A stretch of 64,000 bases of DNA from Paludibacter sp. (GTDB taxonomy: Bacteria > Bacteroidota > Bacteroidia > Bacteroidales > Paludibacteraceae): NCBI GenBank assembly GCA_031292575.1, contig JARLGX010000009.1:1-64000 (forward strand). Direction: 5' to 3'. How positions within the stretch are numbered: the first letter of the stretch is position 1; every line of letters begins with the position of its first letter. The notes under the pieces are model-generated. The model was given only the letters and a program-made list of their open reading frames with translations. It made no database searches and was not told where the DNA came from. Positions 1 through 8,206 of the stretch are shown piece after piece. The position numbers and the translations under genes were made by a program.

Positions 1-138
1 ACGCTAAGTCTTTTGACGGATATAAAACAAGAATACTATCAAAAATCACCGCTGTAACGGTTATTCAAATGATAAACAAATTATTAAACAGAAATATCAA
101 CAATCTAAAATCACTTGTGGTCTAAATGCACTACGGGT
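1..138 (+). mobile_element. Right end of an insertion sequence (cut by window edge)
   Basis: Bases 3-125 encode the last 40 residues of what looks like a DDE transposase. Just past its stop codon is ATGCACTACGGGT (126-138), which read inward from the end starts ACCC, as expected for a terminal inverted repeat. The left end lies outside the window, so the repeat pair cannot be confirmed and the exact boundary is inferred. Confidence 0.5.
3..125 (+). CDS. Transposase, C-terminal fragment (partial at window start)
   Basis: The frame is open from base 3 to a TAA at 123-125 and gives 40 residues beginning AKSFDGYKTRILSK and ending NNLKSLVV. This resembles, from memory, the C-terminus of DDE transposases of the IS982/IS4 type common in Bacteroidetes, where a conserved stretch of the form GxxTRIxxKITAxTxxQ is followed by a short basic tail ending in a hydrophobic residue. 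The N-terminal and catalytic parts lie outside the window, so neither the family nor intactness can be settled. Placing an IS here fits the repeat-rich, gene-poor DNA that follows. Confidence 0.5.
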   Translation, partial: AKSFDGYKTRILSKITAVTVIQMINKLLNRNINNLKSLVV

Positions 139-190
139 TAATATAGTATTGAAATAGTAAATTAAAGGACTATTTTATATCTGTATTAAA

Positions 191-219
191 TTGTTATTTA
201 AATATTTTTTTTATTTTTG
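191..219 (+). promoter_or_regulatory. Bacteroidetes-type promoter upstream of the first complete gene
   Basis: TTG at 191-193 and TATTTTTG at 212-219 are separated by 18 bases and match the Bacteroidetes consensus TTG / TAnnTTTG. Transcription would start near 226 and give a leader of about 130 bases that contains the inverted repeat at 264-340. Confidence 0.5.
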
Positions 220-263
220 TACTTAGTATTTGATATGGCTGAGATACGACTGAAATATACCTC

Positions 264-340
264 TAACCCCTAAAGGGGAATATTGAAGTTTGACTGAATA
301 ATAATTTGGATTTCTAACTAAAACTTCCCTTTAGGGGTTG
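264..340. repeat. Inverted repeat with CCCCTAAAGGGG core
   Basis: The left arm TAACCCCTAAAGGGGAA (264-280) with AAGTTT after it (286-291) is the near reverse complement of AAAACTTCCCTTTAGGGGTTG (320-340). Each arm also has its own CCCCTAAAGGGG-like palindrome. A related sequence recurs at 6607-6630 between rpsJ and rplC, so this is a dispersed Bacteroidetes-style intergenic repeat rather than a gene-specific operator. Confidence 0.6.
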
Positions 341-355
341 GGAACAACTACTATT

Positions 356-1168
356 ATGGCTATCATTAAACCACCCTTCGAAATTGTCGGCAGTATCCGT
401 GGTGTTTCGTTTTACAAGCAATACGGCAGCGACAAAATAATTATGCGCACCAAAGGCGGTGCCACCAAACAGAAAATCAAGAATTCACCCAAGTTTGCCC
501 AGCTGAGGTTACACCAGACCGAATGGGGCGGCTGTGTGAAAATGTCGCGTGCAATATGCAGTGCCATGTGGCGGGTAATTCCGCTGGCGGATTTCAACGT
601 ATCCGCCAATATGAATGGTTTTGCAAAAAAACTGCAAGCATTAGACACCGAAATGTCGGTGGGTGAGCGGCGCATTTTACTCTCTAAAAATAAATACCTG
701 CTGGATGGGTTTCAGCTGAACCGGATTCATACCTTTGCCAGTATTCTGCGGATTGCTCCCTTCTGGGAAATTAAGCGTGAGACGCTGGAAGCACGGGTAG
801 AAATACCGTACATCAACACCGATATTCATTTGGTAAACCCCAACAATCTTCCCTTTTTCAGGATTGTTGTGTCGCTGGGATGTGCATCCGATATGGTTCG
901 GGAAGAAGCAGGTCGTAAGGAGTACCTGCCTATGAACGGGAATATTAATGGATTTGTGAATTCAAAATGCACTGAATGGTTCTCTACCAACCGCCAGATT
1001 CAGGCACAGGAACTGATTATCAACTACGATGAACAGTATATTCCAAAACTTACGGATGACATTTCCATGATTTTATCCATTGGCGTCGAATTTGGAAAAC
1101 AGGGCTTCAACAACCAACCTGTGGAAGTGAAACGGGCAGGATGCGCGAAAGTGTTGGGAGTTAAGTAG
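356..1168 (+). CDS. Hypothetical protein of a Bacteroidetes-restricted family (270 aa)
   Basis: I do not recognise a function. The ATG at 356 is preferred over a TTG at 338, giving a product that opens MAIIKPPFEIVGSIRGVSFYK. Proteins starting with a G-x-I-x-G-x-S-F-Y-K motif, a basic GG segment and a conserved NSPKF..LR stretch form a family that, from memory, occurs in several copies per genome in Bacteroidetes and is annotated only as hypothetical. There is no signal peptide or membrane helix, and the rest looks like a mixed alpha/beta soluble protein. It lies between an IS end and a 1.7-kb repeat region, which suggests mobile or accessory DNA. G+C in this gene is higher than in the flanks. 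Confidence 0.7.
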   Translation: MAIIKPPFEIVGSIRGVSFYKQYGSDKIIMRTKGGATKQKIKNSPKFAQLRLHQTEWGGCVKMSRAICSAMWRVIPLADFNVSANMNGFAKKLQALDTEMSVGERRILLSKNKYLLDGFQLNRIHTFASILRIAPFWEIKRETLEARVEIPYINTDIHLVNPNNLPFFRIVVSLGCASDMVREEAGRKEYLPMNGNINGFVNSKCTEWFSTNRQIQAQELIINYDEQYIPKLTDDISMILSIGVEFGKQGFNNQPVEVKRAGCAKVLGVK

Positions 1169-1392
1169 TTTATGTTCGGGTGTTTAGAATCCATAGTAAG
1201 CTATTGATACAGTAGGCAATGTGCGAAAATGGCAAAGAGTGTAGAAACCTAGAAATTGTTTCCATTGTTTATTATTAGAAGCAAAAAACAACTATTTCAT
1301 TCTACTTTATCAGTTTAAAAAAACAAACCATAAAAATACAAAAGTTTACAATAGAGTTTATACAAGTTGGATATATAGGGTTTATTAAAAAT

Positions 1393-1586
1393 ATTATTCT
1401 GTGCCACGGAGTGGCTAAATGTAAATTGAAAATCGGCGTAGCCAATAACCCATATCTACAACCCCGAAGTGGGTTGAACAATATCATAATACCTTTTTGT
1501 TGAACCCCATCCGGGGTTCCATTTATATTGTGATTCTCATCGCCGGTTTTATCGGCGGTTATGCACATTGATTCCATCCGGGAATC
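1393..1586. repeat. Composite chain of short hairpins (REP/BIME-like), copy A
   Basis: Several short palindromes follow one another: GCCACGGAGTGGC (1403-1415); the arms AACCCCGAAGTGGGTTGAAC (from 1460) and TGTTGAACCCCATCCGGGGTT (from 1499, 21 bases), which are near reverse complements; CGCCG..CGGCG (1541-1558); and GATTCC..GGAATC (1570-1586). The first 68 bases recur almost unchanged at 2272-2398. Confidence 0.65.
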
Positions 1587-1740
1587 TAAGAATTACATCT
1601 TATGTATCATTAGCCCTAAATTTAGAGTTTTAGCGACTCAAAGAATCCAGCTTATATGATCTCTAATACTTAATTCATTTAAATATTTGATGAAAGTTCT
1701 CTCGATGGTTTGACCACTCATTAAAGTTAAAGGTAATTTC

Positions 1741-1992
1741 TAAAAATGATTATCCGCAAAAAACTCCTAAAGATTTCTAATACAATGACCAGCCTTATAA
1801 AAATCAATTTTTTGTCAAACCACGAATTACACTAATTTGCACGAATAATATACGTGTGTTTTCGTGAGAATTCGTGGAATTTGTGGTTCATATTTCTTCA
1901 TTCATTGTGAAACTTTAGATTTGAAGCCTAAATTTGTATTATTATTTGATTAGTCTTTAAATCTAGGACACTTTGCGGATAACCATTTTTTT
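1741..1992. repeat. Possible MITE: about 250 bp with imperfect terminal inverted repeats
   Basis: The left end reads AAAATGATTATCCGCAAA followed by a TCCTA block (about 1743-1770). The right end, read on the other strand, is AAAATGGTTATCCGCAAA followed by TCCTAGATTT (about 1960-1990). The interior has no coding capacity and contains another imperfect palindrome at 1818-1893. The target duplication is unclear; AATT flanks both ends at best. Confidence 0.4.
1818..1893. repeat. Imperfect palindrome with CACGAATT-type arms
   Basis: AACCACGAATTACACTAATT and, on the other strand, AACCACAAATTCCACGAATT form two long arms around a short AT-rich centre. This accacgaatt pattern is a frequent intergenic repeat in Bacteroidetes genomes, from general knowledge. 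It sits inside the candidate MITE. Confidence 0.5.
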
Positions 1993-2130
1993 AATTATGC
2001 TTTATTCAAAAGATTCGTTATGTGTAAATTTAGATGAATATGATTTTTAAATTATGCATTATATGAGTAGCAGGATAAATATAATGTCGTATTTATTTCG
2101 ATTAGATAATCCTTTTTATATTTTATATTT

Positions 2131-2212
2131 ACTTCGTGAAACTTCGTGTTTTTGTGGCTTAGTGGCTATTTATCTTGCCACAAAGGCTCTAAGACTCAAA
2201 GAAGCACAAAGA
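2131..2212. repeat. Imperfect palindrome with GCCACAAAGGC-type arms
   Basis: The left arm contains CTTCGTGTTTTTGTGGCTTA and the right arm contains GCCACAAAGGCTCTAAGACT then AAGCACAAAG. They pair imperfectly over about 35 bases around AGTGGCTATTTATCTT. A 66-codon frame through it is an artefact of the repeat. Confidence 0.5.
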
Positions 2213-2271
2213 ATTATACGACATTATTTAGTTCCACTTACTTATGTTGGATGAATTCGGGTTTTAAAAAA

Positions 2272-2398
2272 ATATTCTGTGCCACGCAGTGGCTAAGTGT
2301 GAATTGAAAATCGGCGTAGCCAATAACCCCCAGTGAAGCTTACCAACCAACGGTCAGCGGAGCTAAATTTGGGGGATGACCAGTAACCCATATCCACA
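2272..2398. repeat. Composite repeat, copy B, interrupted by a 54-bp palindromic insert
   Basis: Bases 2272-2329 match 1393-1450 with only a few mismatches. The match resumes at 2384-2398 with TAACCCATATCCACA. Between them lies a 54-bp piece (2330-2383) whose ends are reverse-complementary (CCCCCAGTGAAGCT near 2327-2340 against AGCTAAATTTGGGGG at 2361-2375). The junction bases TAACCC are present on both sides, as expected for a short target duplication. Confidence 0.6.
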
Positions 2399-2769
2399 TT
2401 AAGCCTTAAATACTCCTTTAATTCTTCCTTTAAATAAAAAACGAAGGAATAAAGTAATTCGCAGATTATTTTTGGGAAAAAAAATATCAAATTTTAGATT
2501 TTATCCATGAATATATTAATTGAGTTCTCCAAATGCATTATTAGGTTAGACATGGAATAACTATTTGAACAATTTCAATTTGCTCTCTAAAACTACTCGT
2601 AAAACCAACGAGAATTTAGCAAAAATTTCACTTTTCGAAACAATTTTATGTGGTTGCCAAATAAACTATAACTAATTTATAAACACATATTTAAACAAAT
2701 TTAGACCTTACTTATATGATTAAAAATACTTGATTTTAGATAGAATATAAATTTTTTTTCAGTAGGTTA

Positions 2770-2799
2770 TTGTCCATCAAAAAATTATGTCTATCTTTG
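2770..2799 (+). promoter_or_regulatory. Promoter of the rpsL translation operon
   Basis: TTG (2770-2772), a 19-base spacer and TATCTTTG (2792-2799) match the Bacteroidetes -33/-7 consensus exactly. It lies about 70 bases before rpsL. It is the only perfect match seen ahead of the ribosomal block, so it probably drives rpsL onward. Confidence 0.8.
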
Positions 2800-2867
2800 C
2801 AACCCAATTTGGATAAAAATCTAAGGGATAAAAATAAAGCAGTTAAAGTTATTAAAAACAAAGTAAA

Positions 2868-3287
2868 ATGCCTACAATTCAGCAATTAGTTAGAAAAGGA
2901 AGAGCAGAACTCATCGACAAAAGCAAATCGCCAGCGCTGGATTCAAGTCCACAACGTCGCGGTGTGTGTGTTCGTGTGTACACTACTACTCCAAAAAAAC
3001 CGAACTCGGCTATGCGTAAAGTAGCTCGTGTACGTTTAACTAACCAAAAAGAAGTGAATGCTTACATTCCGGGCGAAGGACACAACTTACAGGAACACTC
3101 AATCGTAATGGTTCGTGGTGGACGTGTGAAAGACCTTCCGGGAGTTCGTTATCACGTCGTTCGTGGAACACTTGATACAGCCGGTGTAGCTGGTCGTACT
3201 CAACGTCGTTCAAAATACGGAACAAAACGTCCAAAACCGGGACAAGTTGCAGCTAAAGGTGCACCCGTAAAAGGCAAAAAGAAATAA
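2868..3287 (+). CDS. rpsL: 30S ribosomal protein S12
   Basis: S12 sits at the decoding centre of the small subunit and takes part in tRNA selection. The 139-residue product carries the family core [20 protein letters not shown] and [13 protein letters not shown]. Lys43 and Lys88, the residues usually changed in streptomycin resistance, are both present, so a sensitive form is predicted. It is about 15 residues longer than E. coli S12 because of a basic C-terminal tail ending GKKK. It is the first gene of the translation block, with rpsG 209 bases downstream. Confidence 0.98.
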   Translation: MPTIQQLVRKGRAELIDKSKSPALDSSPQRRGVCVRVYTTTPKKPNSAMRKVARVRLTNQKEVNAYIPGEGHNLQEHSIVMVRGGRVKDLPGVRYHVVRGTLDTAGVAGRTQRRSKYGTKRPKPGQVAAKGAPVKGKKK

Positions 3288-3496
3288 GTAGAATACAGAA
3301 AAATTGATTACCTATATATATTGTATAGAATAACAATCAAACTTTCAGATTCCTTTCAAAAAAAACTAACAAAATCAAGTTTAAACACTTGTTTGAGTTT
3401 TAGGTAGCAGATGAAAGGTTGAGTAAATAACTCGGAGGAGTTGTTGAAGTAAGACTAAAAGCAACCAAAAAACAAAAACGGAAATTTTACGTAAAA

Positions 3497-3973
3497 ATGA
3501 GAAAATCGAAACCAAAAAAGAGGGTCGTATTACCTGATCCGGTTTTCAATGAATCAATGGTAACAAAATTTGTTAACCACTTGATGTATGATGGCAAAAA
3601 ATCTACTGCCTTCGACATTTTCTATTCATCGCTCGAAACTGTAAAAAACAAGTTACCGAACGAAGAAAAATCCCCACTTGAAATTTGGAAAAAAGCCCTC
3701 GAAAATATAACTCCGCTGGTTGAAGTAAAATCGCGTCGTGTGGGTGGTGCTACATTCCAAGTTCCTACAGAAATCCGTGCAGATCGCAAGGAATCAATTT
3801 CAATGAAAAATCTTATATTATACTCTCGCAAACGCGGAGGACGCTCGATGGCTGATAAGTTAGCTGCCGAAATTGTTGATGCTTTCAATAACCAGGGTGG
3901 TGCTTTCAAACGTAAGGAAGATATGCACCGTATGGCTGAAGCCAACCGCGCATTTGCACACTTTAGATTCTAA
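3497..3973 (+). CDS. rpsG: 30S ribosomal protein S7
   Basis: S7 is the primary 16S rRNA-binding protein that nucleates the 30S head and lines the E site. The 158-residue product shows the family signature in [11 protein letters not shown] and the segment [13 protein letters not shown] followed by [13 protein letters not shown]. The 209-base spacer after rpsL contains two small stems (CAAGT..ACTTG near 3380 and AACTC..GAGTT near 3430). In E. coli the S12-S7 spacer is where S7 represses its own translation. A similar role here is possible but the structure is not obviously shared. Confidence 0.98.
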   Translation: MRKSKPKKRVVLPDPVFNESMVTKFVNHLMYDGKKSTAFDIFYSSLETVKNKLPNEEKSPLEIWKKALENITPLVEVKSRRVGGATFQVPTEIRADRKESISMKNLILYSRKRGGRSMADKLAAEIVDAFNNQGGAFKRKEDMHRMAEANRAFAHFRF

Positions 3974-4020
3974 TTGAAAACAATAAACAGTTATAAAAAA
4001 GAAAAATCGAAGTTAACATA

Positions 4021-6138
4021 ATGGCTAAAGGAGATTTAAATTATAATAGAAACATCGGTATCATGGCGCATATCGACGCCGGAAAAACAACAACTTCCGA
4101 GCGTATTCTGTTCTACACCGGTTTGACTCACAAAATTGGTGAAGTACACGATGGGGCTGCTACTATGGACTGGATGGAGCAAGAACAAGAGCGTGGAATA
4201 ACCATTACTTCTGCCGCTACAACTACCTCGTGGGATTATCTGGGCGATAAATACAAAATCAACCTGATTGACACTCCGGGACACGTTGACTTTACAGTGG
4301 AAGTTGAACGTTCTCTTCGAATTCTCGATGGAGCGGTAGCAACATTTTGCGCAGTTGGTGGTGTTGAACCTCAATCGGAAACAGTATGGCGTCAAGCCGA
4401 CAAATATAACGTACCTCGTATCGGTTTCGTAAATAAGATGGACCGTTCAGGTGCTGATTTTTTCGAAGTAGTTCGTCAGGTAAGAGATGTACTTGGTGCT
4501 AAACCATGTCCAATTCAAATTCCAATCGGTGCCGAAGAAAAATTCAAAGGCGTTATCGATTTAGTAAAAATGAAAGCTATTCTATGGCACGATGAAACCA
4601 TGGGGGCTCAATATGATGTGGAAGAAATTCCAGCTGATTTATTGGCAGAAGCTCAGGAGTGGAGAGATAAAATGCTCGAAATCGTTGCTGAATACGATGA
4701 TGTATTAATGGAAAAATACTTTGATGATCCTTCAACTATCACAGTTGAGGAAATTCAGGTAGCTATCCGCAAGGCTACACTTTCAATGGAAATTAATCCA
4801 ATGATTTGTGGTTCTGCATTTAAAAATAAAGGTGTACAAACTATGCTTGATGCTGTTTGTGCTTACCTTCCAAGTCCATTGGATACACCCGAAACTGTAG
4901 GTTTTGATCCACGGGATACTGAAAAACAAGTTGTACGTCATCCAGATGCAAATGAGCCACTGTGTGCATTAGCATTTAAAATTGCAACCGACCCTTATGT
5001 AGGTCGTTTATGCTTTTTCAGAGTTTATTCAGGAAAACTGGAAGCTGGATCATACGTTTACAATACTCGTTCTGACAAAAAAGAACGTATTTCCCGTATT
5101 TTCCAAATGCACTCTAACAAACAAAATGCTGTTGATTTAATTTCTGCAGGTGATATTGGAGCCGGAGTTGGATTTAAAGATATTCGTACAGGTGACACTT
5201 TGTGTGACGAAGGACATCCTATTACGTTAGAATCTATGGATTTTCCAAAACCTGTTATCGGAATTTCGATTGAGCCAAAAACTCAAAAAGATCTTGATAA
5301 ATTAGGAATTGGTCTATCAAAACTTGCAGAAGAAGATCCAACATTTACAGTTCATACTGAAGAACAATCAGGTCAGACAATTATTAGTGGTATGGGTGAA
5401 CTTCACTTAGAAATCATTATCGACCGTTTGAAACGTGAGTTCAAAGTTGAATGTAATCAAGGGCGTCCACAGGTATCGTACAAAGAAGCGATTACTCAGG
5501 CAGTTCAAATACGCGAGACGTATAAAAAACAATCAGGTGGTCGTGGTAAATTTGCCGATATGATTGTAAAAGTTGAACCAAAAGATAAAGATTTTGAAGG
5601 CACTTTACAGTTTGTAGATCAGGTAAAAGGAGGTAATATTCCAAAGGAATTTATACCTTCAATCCAAAAAGGATTCCAACTTGCCATGAAAAATGGAGTA
5701 TTAGCCGGTTTCCCATTGGACTCGTTAAAAGTTACAGTAATCGATGGTTCATTCCACGCGGTTGACTCGGATCAGTTATCGTTCGAAATATGCGCTCAAA
5801 TTGCATATAAAAACGCTTGTGCCAAAGCAAAACCTGTACTGTTGGAACCAATCATGAAAATGGAAGTGGTAACACCTGAAGAAAACATGGGTGATGTAAT
5901 TGGAGACTTAAACAAACGCCGCGGTCAGGTTGAAGGCATGGAATCAAGTCGTTCAGGAGCTCGTGTAGTCAAAGCAAAAGTTCCACTTTCCGAAACATTC
6001 GGATATGTAACTGCATTGCGAACAATCAGTTCTGGTCGTGCAACTTCTTCAATGGAATTTGATCATTACGCCGAAGTTACAAATGCAATTGCAAAAGTTG
6101 TTGTAGCTGAAGCCAAAGGTAAAGTAGAATTACTATAA
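4021..6138 (+). CDS. fusA: Translation elongation factor G
   Basis: EF-G is the GTPase that drives tRNA and mRNA translocation and, with RRF, ribosome recycling. The 705-residue product has the P-loop AHIDAGKTT (16-24), the switch II sequence DTPGHVDF (84-91, catalytic His88) and the specificity motif NKMD, followed by domains II to V of normal length. The rpsL-rpsG-fusA-rpsJ order is the classical str operon fused to the S10 operon, without tufA between fusA and rpsJ. A structured 103-base spacer follows. Confidence 0.98.
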   Translation: MAKGDLNYNRNIGIMAHIDAGKTTTSERILFYTGLTHKIGEVHDGAATMDWMEQEQERGITITSAATTTSWDYLGDKYKINLIDTPGHVDFTVEVERSLRILDGAVATFCAVGGVEPQSETVWRQADKYNVPRIGFVNKMDRSGADFFEVVRQVRDVLGAKPCPIQIPIGAEEKFKGVIDLVKMKAILWHDETMGAQYDVEEIPADLLAEAQEWRDKMLEIVAEYDDVLMEKYFDDPSTITVEEIQVAIRKATLSMEINPMICGSAFKNKGVQTMLDAVCAYLPSPLDTPETVGFDPRDTEKQVVRHPDANEPLCALAFKIATDPYVGRLCFFRVYSGKLEAGSYVYNTRSDKKERISRIFQMHSNKQNAVDLISAGDIGAGVGFKDIRTGDTLCDEGHPITLESMDFPKPVIGISIEPKTQKDLDKLGIGLSKLAEEDPTFTVHTEEQSGQTIISGMGELHLEIIIDRLKREFKVECNQGRPQVSYKEAITQAVQIRETYKKQSGGRGKFADMIVKVEPKDKDFEGTLQFVDQVKGGNIPKEFIPSIQKGFQLAMKNGVLAGFPLDSLKVTVIDGSFHAVDSDQLSFEICAQIAYKNACAKAKPVLLEPIMKMEVVTPEENMGDVIGDLNKRRGQVEGMESSRSGARVVKAKVPLSETFGYVTALRTISSGRATSSMEFDHYAEVTNAIAKVVVAEAKGKVELL

Positions 6139-6146
6139 AAAAACAG

Positions 6147-6209
6147 CCAACTGACGAGACTGTTGTCAGTTGGATTAAAATAACCGGATAGTGAATGACT
6201 CTTATCCGG
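6147..6209 (+). promoter_or_regulatory. Two-hairpin leader upstream of rpsJ
   Basis: CCAACTGAC (6147-6155) pairs perfectly with GTCAGTTGG (6165-6173) around a 9-base loop, and CCGGATA (6184-6190) pairs with TATCCGG (6203-6209) around 12 bases. No T-run follows either, so they are not plain terminators. Their place at the junction of the str and S10 operons suggests processing or ribosomal-protein control. No promoter consensus was seen in the spacer. Confidence 0.5.
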
Positions 6210-6241
6210 CAATAAAACAAAACAAACAAATAAAAACGACA

Positions 6242-6547
6242 ATGAGTCAAAAAATCAGAATTAAATTAAAATCGTACGATCACAATTTAGTTGACAAGTC
6301 AGCTGAAAAAATCGTAAAAACAGTAAAAGCCACAGGTGCAATTGTGAGTGGACCAATTCCATTACCTACGCATAAACGTATCTTTACTGTAAACCGTTCG
6401 ACTTTCGTTAACAAAAAATCTCGCGAACAATTCGAGCTTTCATCTTACAAACGTCTTATCGACATTTACAGCTCAACCAGCAAAACTGTTGATGCTTTGA
6501 TGAAATTAGAATTGCCAAGTGGAGTTGAAGTAGAAATCAAAGTTTGA
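6242..6547 (+). CDS. rpsJ: 30S ribosomal protein S10
   Basis: S10 is a 30S head protein that is also NusE, a partner of NusB in antitermination. The ATG at 6242 gives the family-standard 101 residues opening [20 protein letters not shown]-led extension to 6191 is rejected because it would translate through the second leader hairpin and has no counterpart in the family. Conserved features are the [10 protein letters not shown] loop and the C-terminal [11 protein letters not shown] strand. It opens the S10 operon. Confidence 0.97.
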   Translation: MSQKIRIKLKSYDHNLVDKSAEKIVKTVKATGAIVSGPIPLPTHKRIFTVNRSTFVNKKSREQFELSSYKRLIDIYSSTSKTVDALMKLELPSGVEVEIKV

Positions 6548-6646
6548 CCCATATCCACTTAAATGGGGTTATGAAGACGATATAACAAATATTTTTTAAA
6601 CAAAACCGATCCCCCATTAGGGGTTAAGGGTAAATTATTAATTGAA
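6548..6646. repeat. Intergenic palindromes inside the S10 operon
   Basis: The 99-base rpsJ-rplC spacer contains ACCCAT..ATGGGGT (about 6547-6568) and a second element with CCCCCATTAGGGGTTAAGGG (about 6610-6630). The second resembles the repeat arm at 320-340. Such repeats are unusual inside an otherwise tightly packed ribosomal operon. Confidence 0.5.
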
Positions 6647-7264
6647 ATGCCAGGATTATTAGGAAAAAAAATCGGAATGACATCCGTTTTCAGTGCCGAT
6701 GGTAAAAATGTACCATGCACTGTTATCGAAGCAGGTCCTTGTGTTGTTACTCAAATCAAAACGGTAGAAACTGACGGGTACGAAGCTGTACAGGTGGGTT
6801 TTCAGGTTAAAACTGAAAAACATACTAACAAAGCTGAAGCTGGAATTTTTAAAGCCGCCGGAGTAGCACCTCAAAGACACTTGGTTGAGTTCAAAGGATT
6901 TGAATCTGAATTCAAATTAGGTGATGCTATCACTTGTGAAATGTTTGAAGCCGATACGTTTGTCGACGTAGTTGGAACTTCAAAAGGAAAAGGATTCCAG
7001 GGTGTTGTAAAACGCCACGGCTTTGGTGGTGTTGGACAAGCAACTCACGGTCAACATAACCGTCTACGTGCGCCCGGTTCTTTAGGAGCATCATCTTATC
7101 CGTCACGTGTATTTAAAGGTATGCGTATGGCAGGTCGTACAGGTGGTGACAAAGTTACCATGCAAAACCTGCAAGTATTAAAAGTAATTCCGGAACACAA
7201 CTTGATTTTGATCAAAGGTTCTGTTCCAGGAGCAAAAGGTTCAATCGTAATCATCAATAAATAA
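6647..7264 (+). CDS. rplC: 50S ribosomal protein L3
   Basis: L3 is an early-assembly 50S protein whose loop reaches the peptidyl-transferase centre. The 205-residue product starts [12 protein letters not shown], the usual bacterial L3 start, and has the central [19 protein letters not shown] segment and the [13 protein letters not shown] motif. It ends 2 bases before rplD, so the two are probably translationally coupled. Length and sequence are ordinary for the family. Confidence 0.98.
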   Translation: MPGLLGKKIGMTSVFSADGKNVPCTVIEAGPCVVTQIKTVETDGYEAVQVGFQVKTEKHTNKAEAGIFKAAGVAPQRHLVEFKGFESEFKLGDAITCEMFEADTFVDVVGTSKGKGFQGVVKRHGFGGVGQATHGQHNRLRAPGSLGASSYPSRVFKGMRMAGRTGGDKVTMQNLQVLKVIPEHNLILIKGSVPGAKGSIVIINK

Positions 7265-7266
7265 CC

Positions 7267-7896
7267 ATGGAACTGAATATAGTAAATATTAAAGGAGAAG
7301 ACACAGGAAGAAAAGTATCGTTAAACGATACAATCTTCGGTATTGAGCCAAACGACCATGCTATTTATTTAGATGTGAAACAATATTTGGCAAACCAACG
7401 TCAGGGAACTCACTCGTCAAAAGGTAGAAGTCAATTGTCTGGTAGTACACGTAAATTGGGTAAGCAAAAAGGCGGCGGCGGCGCTCGTCCGGGCGACATC
7501 AAATCAGGTGTACGCGTGGGTGGTGGTCGTATGTTTGGCCCTACACCACGCGATTACAGTTTCAAATTAAATAAAAAAGTAAAACAATTGGCTCGTAGAT
7601 CTGCACTTTCATACAAAGCGTTAGACAACATGATTACAGTTGTTGATAATTTAAACTTTGAAACACCAAAAACGAAAGAATTCGTTGCAATGACAAAAAG
7701 TTTACAAGTAGCAGATAAAAAACCGTTAATTATTTTAGCAGATGCAAATAAAAACGTATATTTGTCGGCTCGTAATTTACCTACGGTAAATGTCGTAACA
7801 GTTTCGGAATTAAGTACTTACATAGTTCTTAATGCCAAGTCGCTTGTATTAACTGAAGCAGCAGTTGCAGCAGTAGAACAAATTTTTAAAGCATAA
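7267..7896 (+). CDS. rplD: 50S ribosomal protein L4
   Basis: L4 lines the peptide exit tunnel, and in proteobacteria it also represses the S10 operon. The 209-residue product has the extended-loop signature [18 protein letters not shown], followed by [15 protein letters not shown]. The loop is the part that contacts the tunnel and is often altered in macrolide resistance; nothing abnormal is seen. It lies 2 bases after rplC and 11 before rplW. Confidence 0.97.
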   Translation: MELNIVNIKGEDTGRKVSLNDTIFGIEPNDHAIYLDVKQYLANQRQGTHSSKGRSQLSGSTRKLGKQKGGGGARPGDIKSGVRVGGGRMFGPTPRDYSFKLNKKVKQLARRSALSYKALDNMITVVDNLNFETPKTKEFVAMTKSLQVADKKPLIILADANKNVYLSARNLPTVNVVTVSELSTYIVLNAKSLVLTEAAVAAVEQIFKA

Positions 7897-7907
7897 GGAG
7901 ACAGAAT

Positions 7908-8198
7908 ATGGGAATTATCATAAAACCAATCGTTACAGAAAAGATGACTCAACTGGGCGACAAACTGAATCGCTATGGCTTTAGAGTTCAAAAGGATGCT
8001 AACAAGATTGAAATCAAACAAGCGATAGAAGCTATGTATGATGTAACTGTAAATGAAGTAAATACAATGGTTGTCGCACCAAAAGTAAAAAGTCGTTTTA
8101 CTAAAGGTGGTGTAATCAAAGGAAGTTCTTCGGCTTATAAAAAAGCTATCGTTACAGTGAAAGAAGGAGATAAAATTGATTTTTATAGCAATATTTAA
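7908..8198 (+). CDS. rplW: 50S ribosomal protein L23
   Basis: L23 surrounds the tunnel exit and is the docking site for trigger factor and SRP. The 96-residue product begins [14 protein letters not shown], matching the family N-terminal KPxxTEK motif, and ends with a beta strand. An AAGGAGA sequence precedes the ATG by about 6 bases. That is a recognisable Shine-Dalgarno, which is uncommon in this phylum. Confidence 0.96.
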   Translation: MGIIIKPIVTEKMTQLGDKLNRYGFRVQKDANKIEIKQAIEAMYDVTVNEVNTMVVAPKVKSRFTKGGVIKGSSSAYKKAIVTVKEGDKIDFYSNI

Positions 8199-8206
8199 AT
8201 AGAAAA

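Larger units (their letters stand above)
1169..2769. other. Gene-free region rich in short inverted repeats
   Basis: About 1.6 kb with no open frame that looks like a protein. The short frames present on either strand have low-complexity translations and cover hairpin-forming repeats. The stretch holds a chain of GC-rich hairpins (1393-1586), a possible MITE (1741-1992), two further imperfect palindromes, and a second, interrupted copy of the first repeat (2272-2398). The last 400 bases before rpsL are plain AT-rich sequence. Confidence 0.7.

Noticed and set aside
236-270. CTGAGA followed by an ACC-rich stretch, resembling part of a TPP riboswitch
   Set aside because: The other conserved strands (GAACCTGAT and GCGTAGGGA) are absent and the downstream gene is not a thiamine gene.
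1302-1577. 91-codon frame on the minus strand
   Set aside because: It reads through the hairpin chain and has no family-like features; repeat DNA accounts for it.
2054-2254. 66-codon plus-strand frame
   Set aside because: It covers an imperfect palindrome and has no plausible start context.
2293-2490. 65-codon minus-strand frame
   Set aside because: It spans the repeat copy and insert; low-complexity translation.
6191-6241. GTG-led N-terminal extension of S10
   Set aside because: It would translate through a perfect hairpin and does not match the family N-terminus; the ATG at 6242 does.
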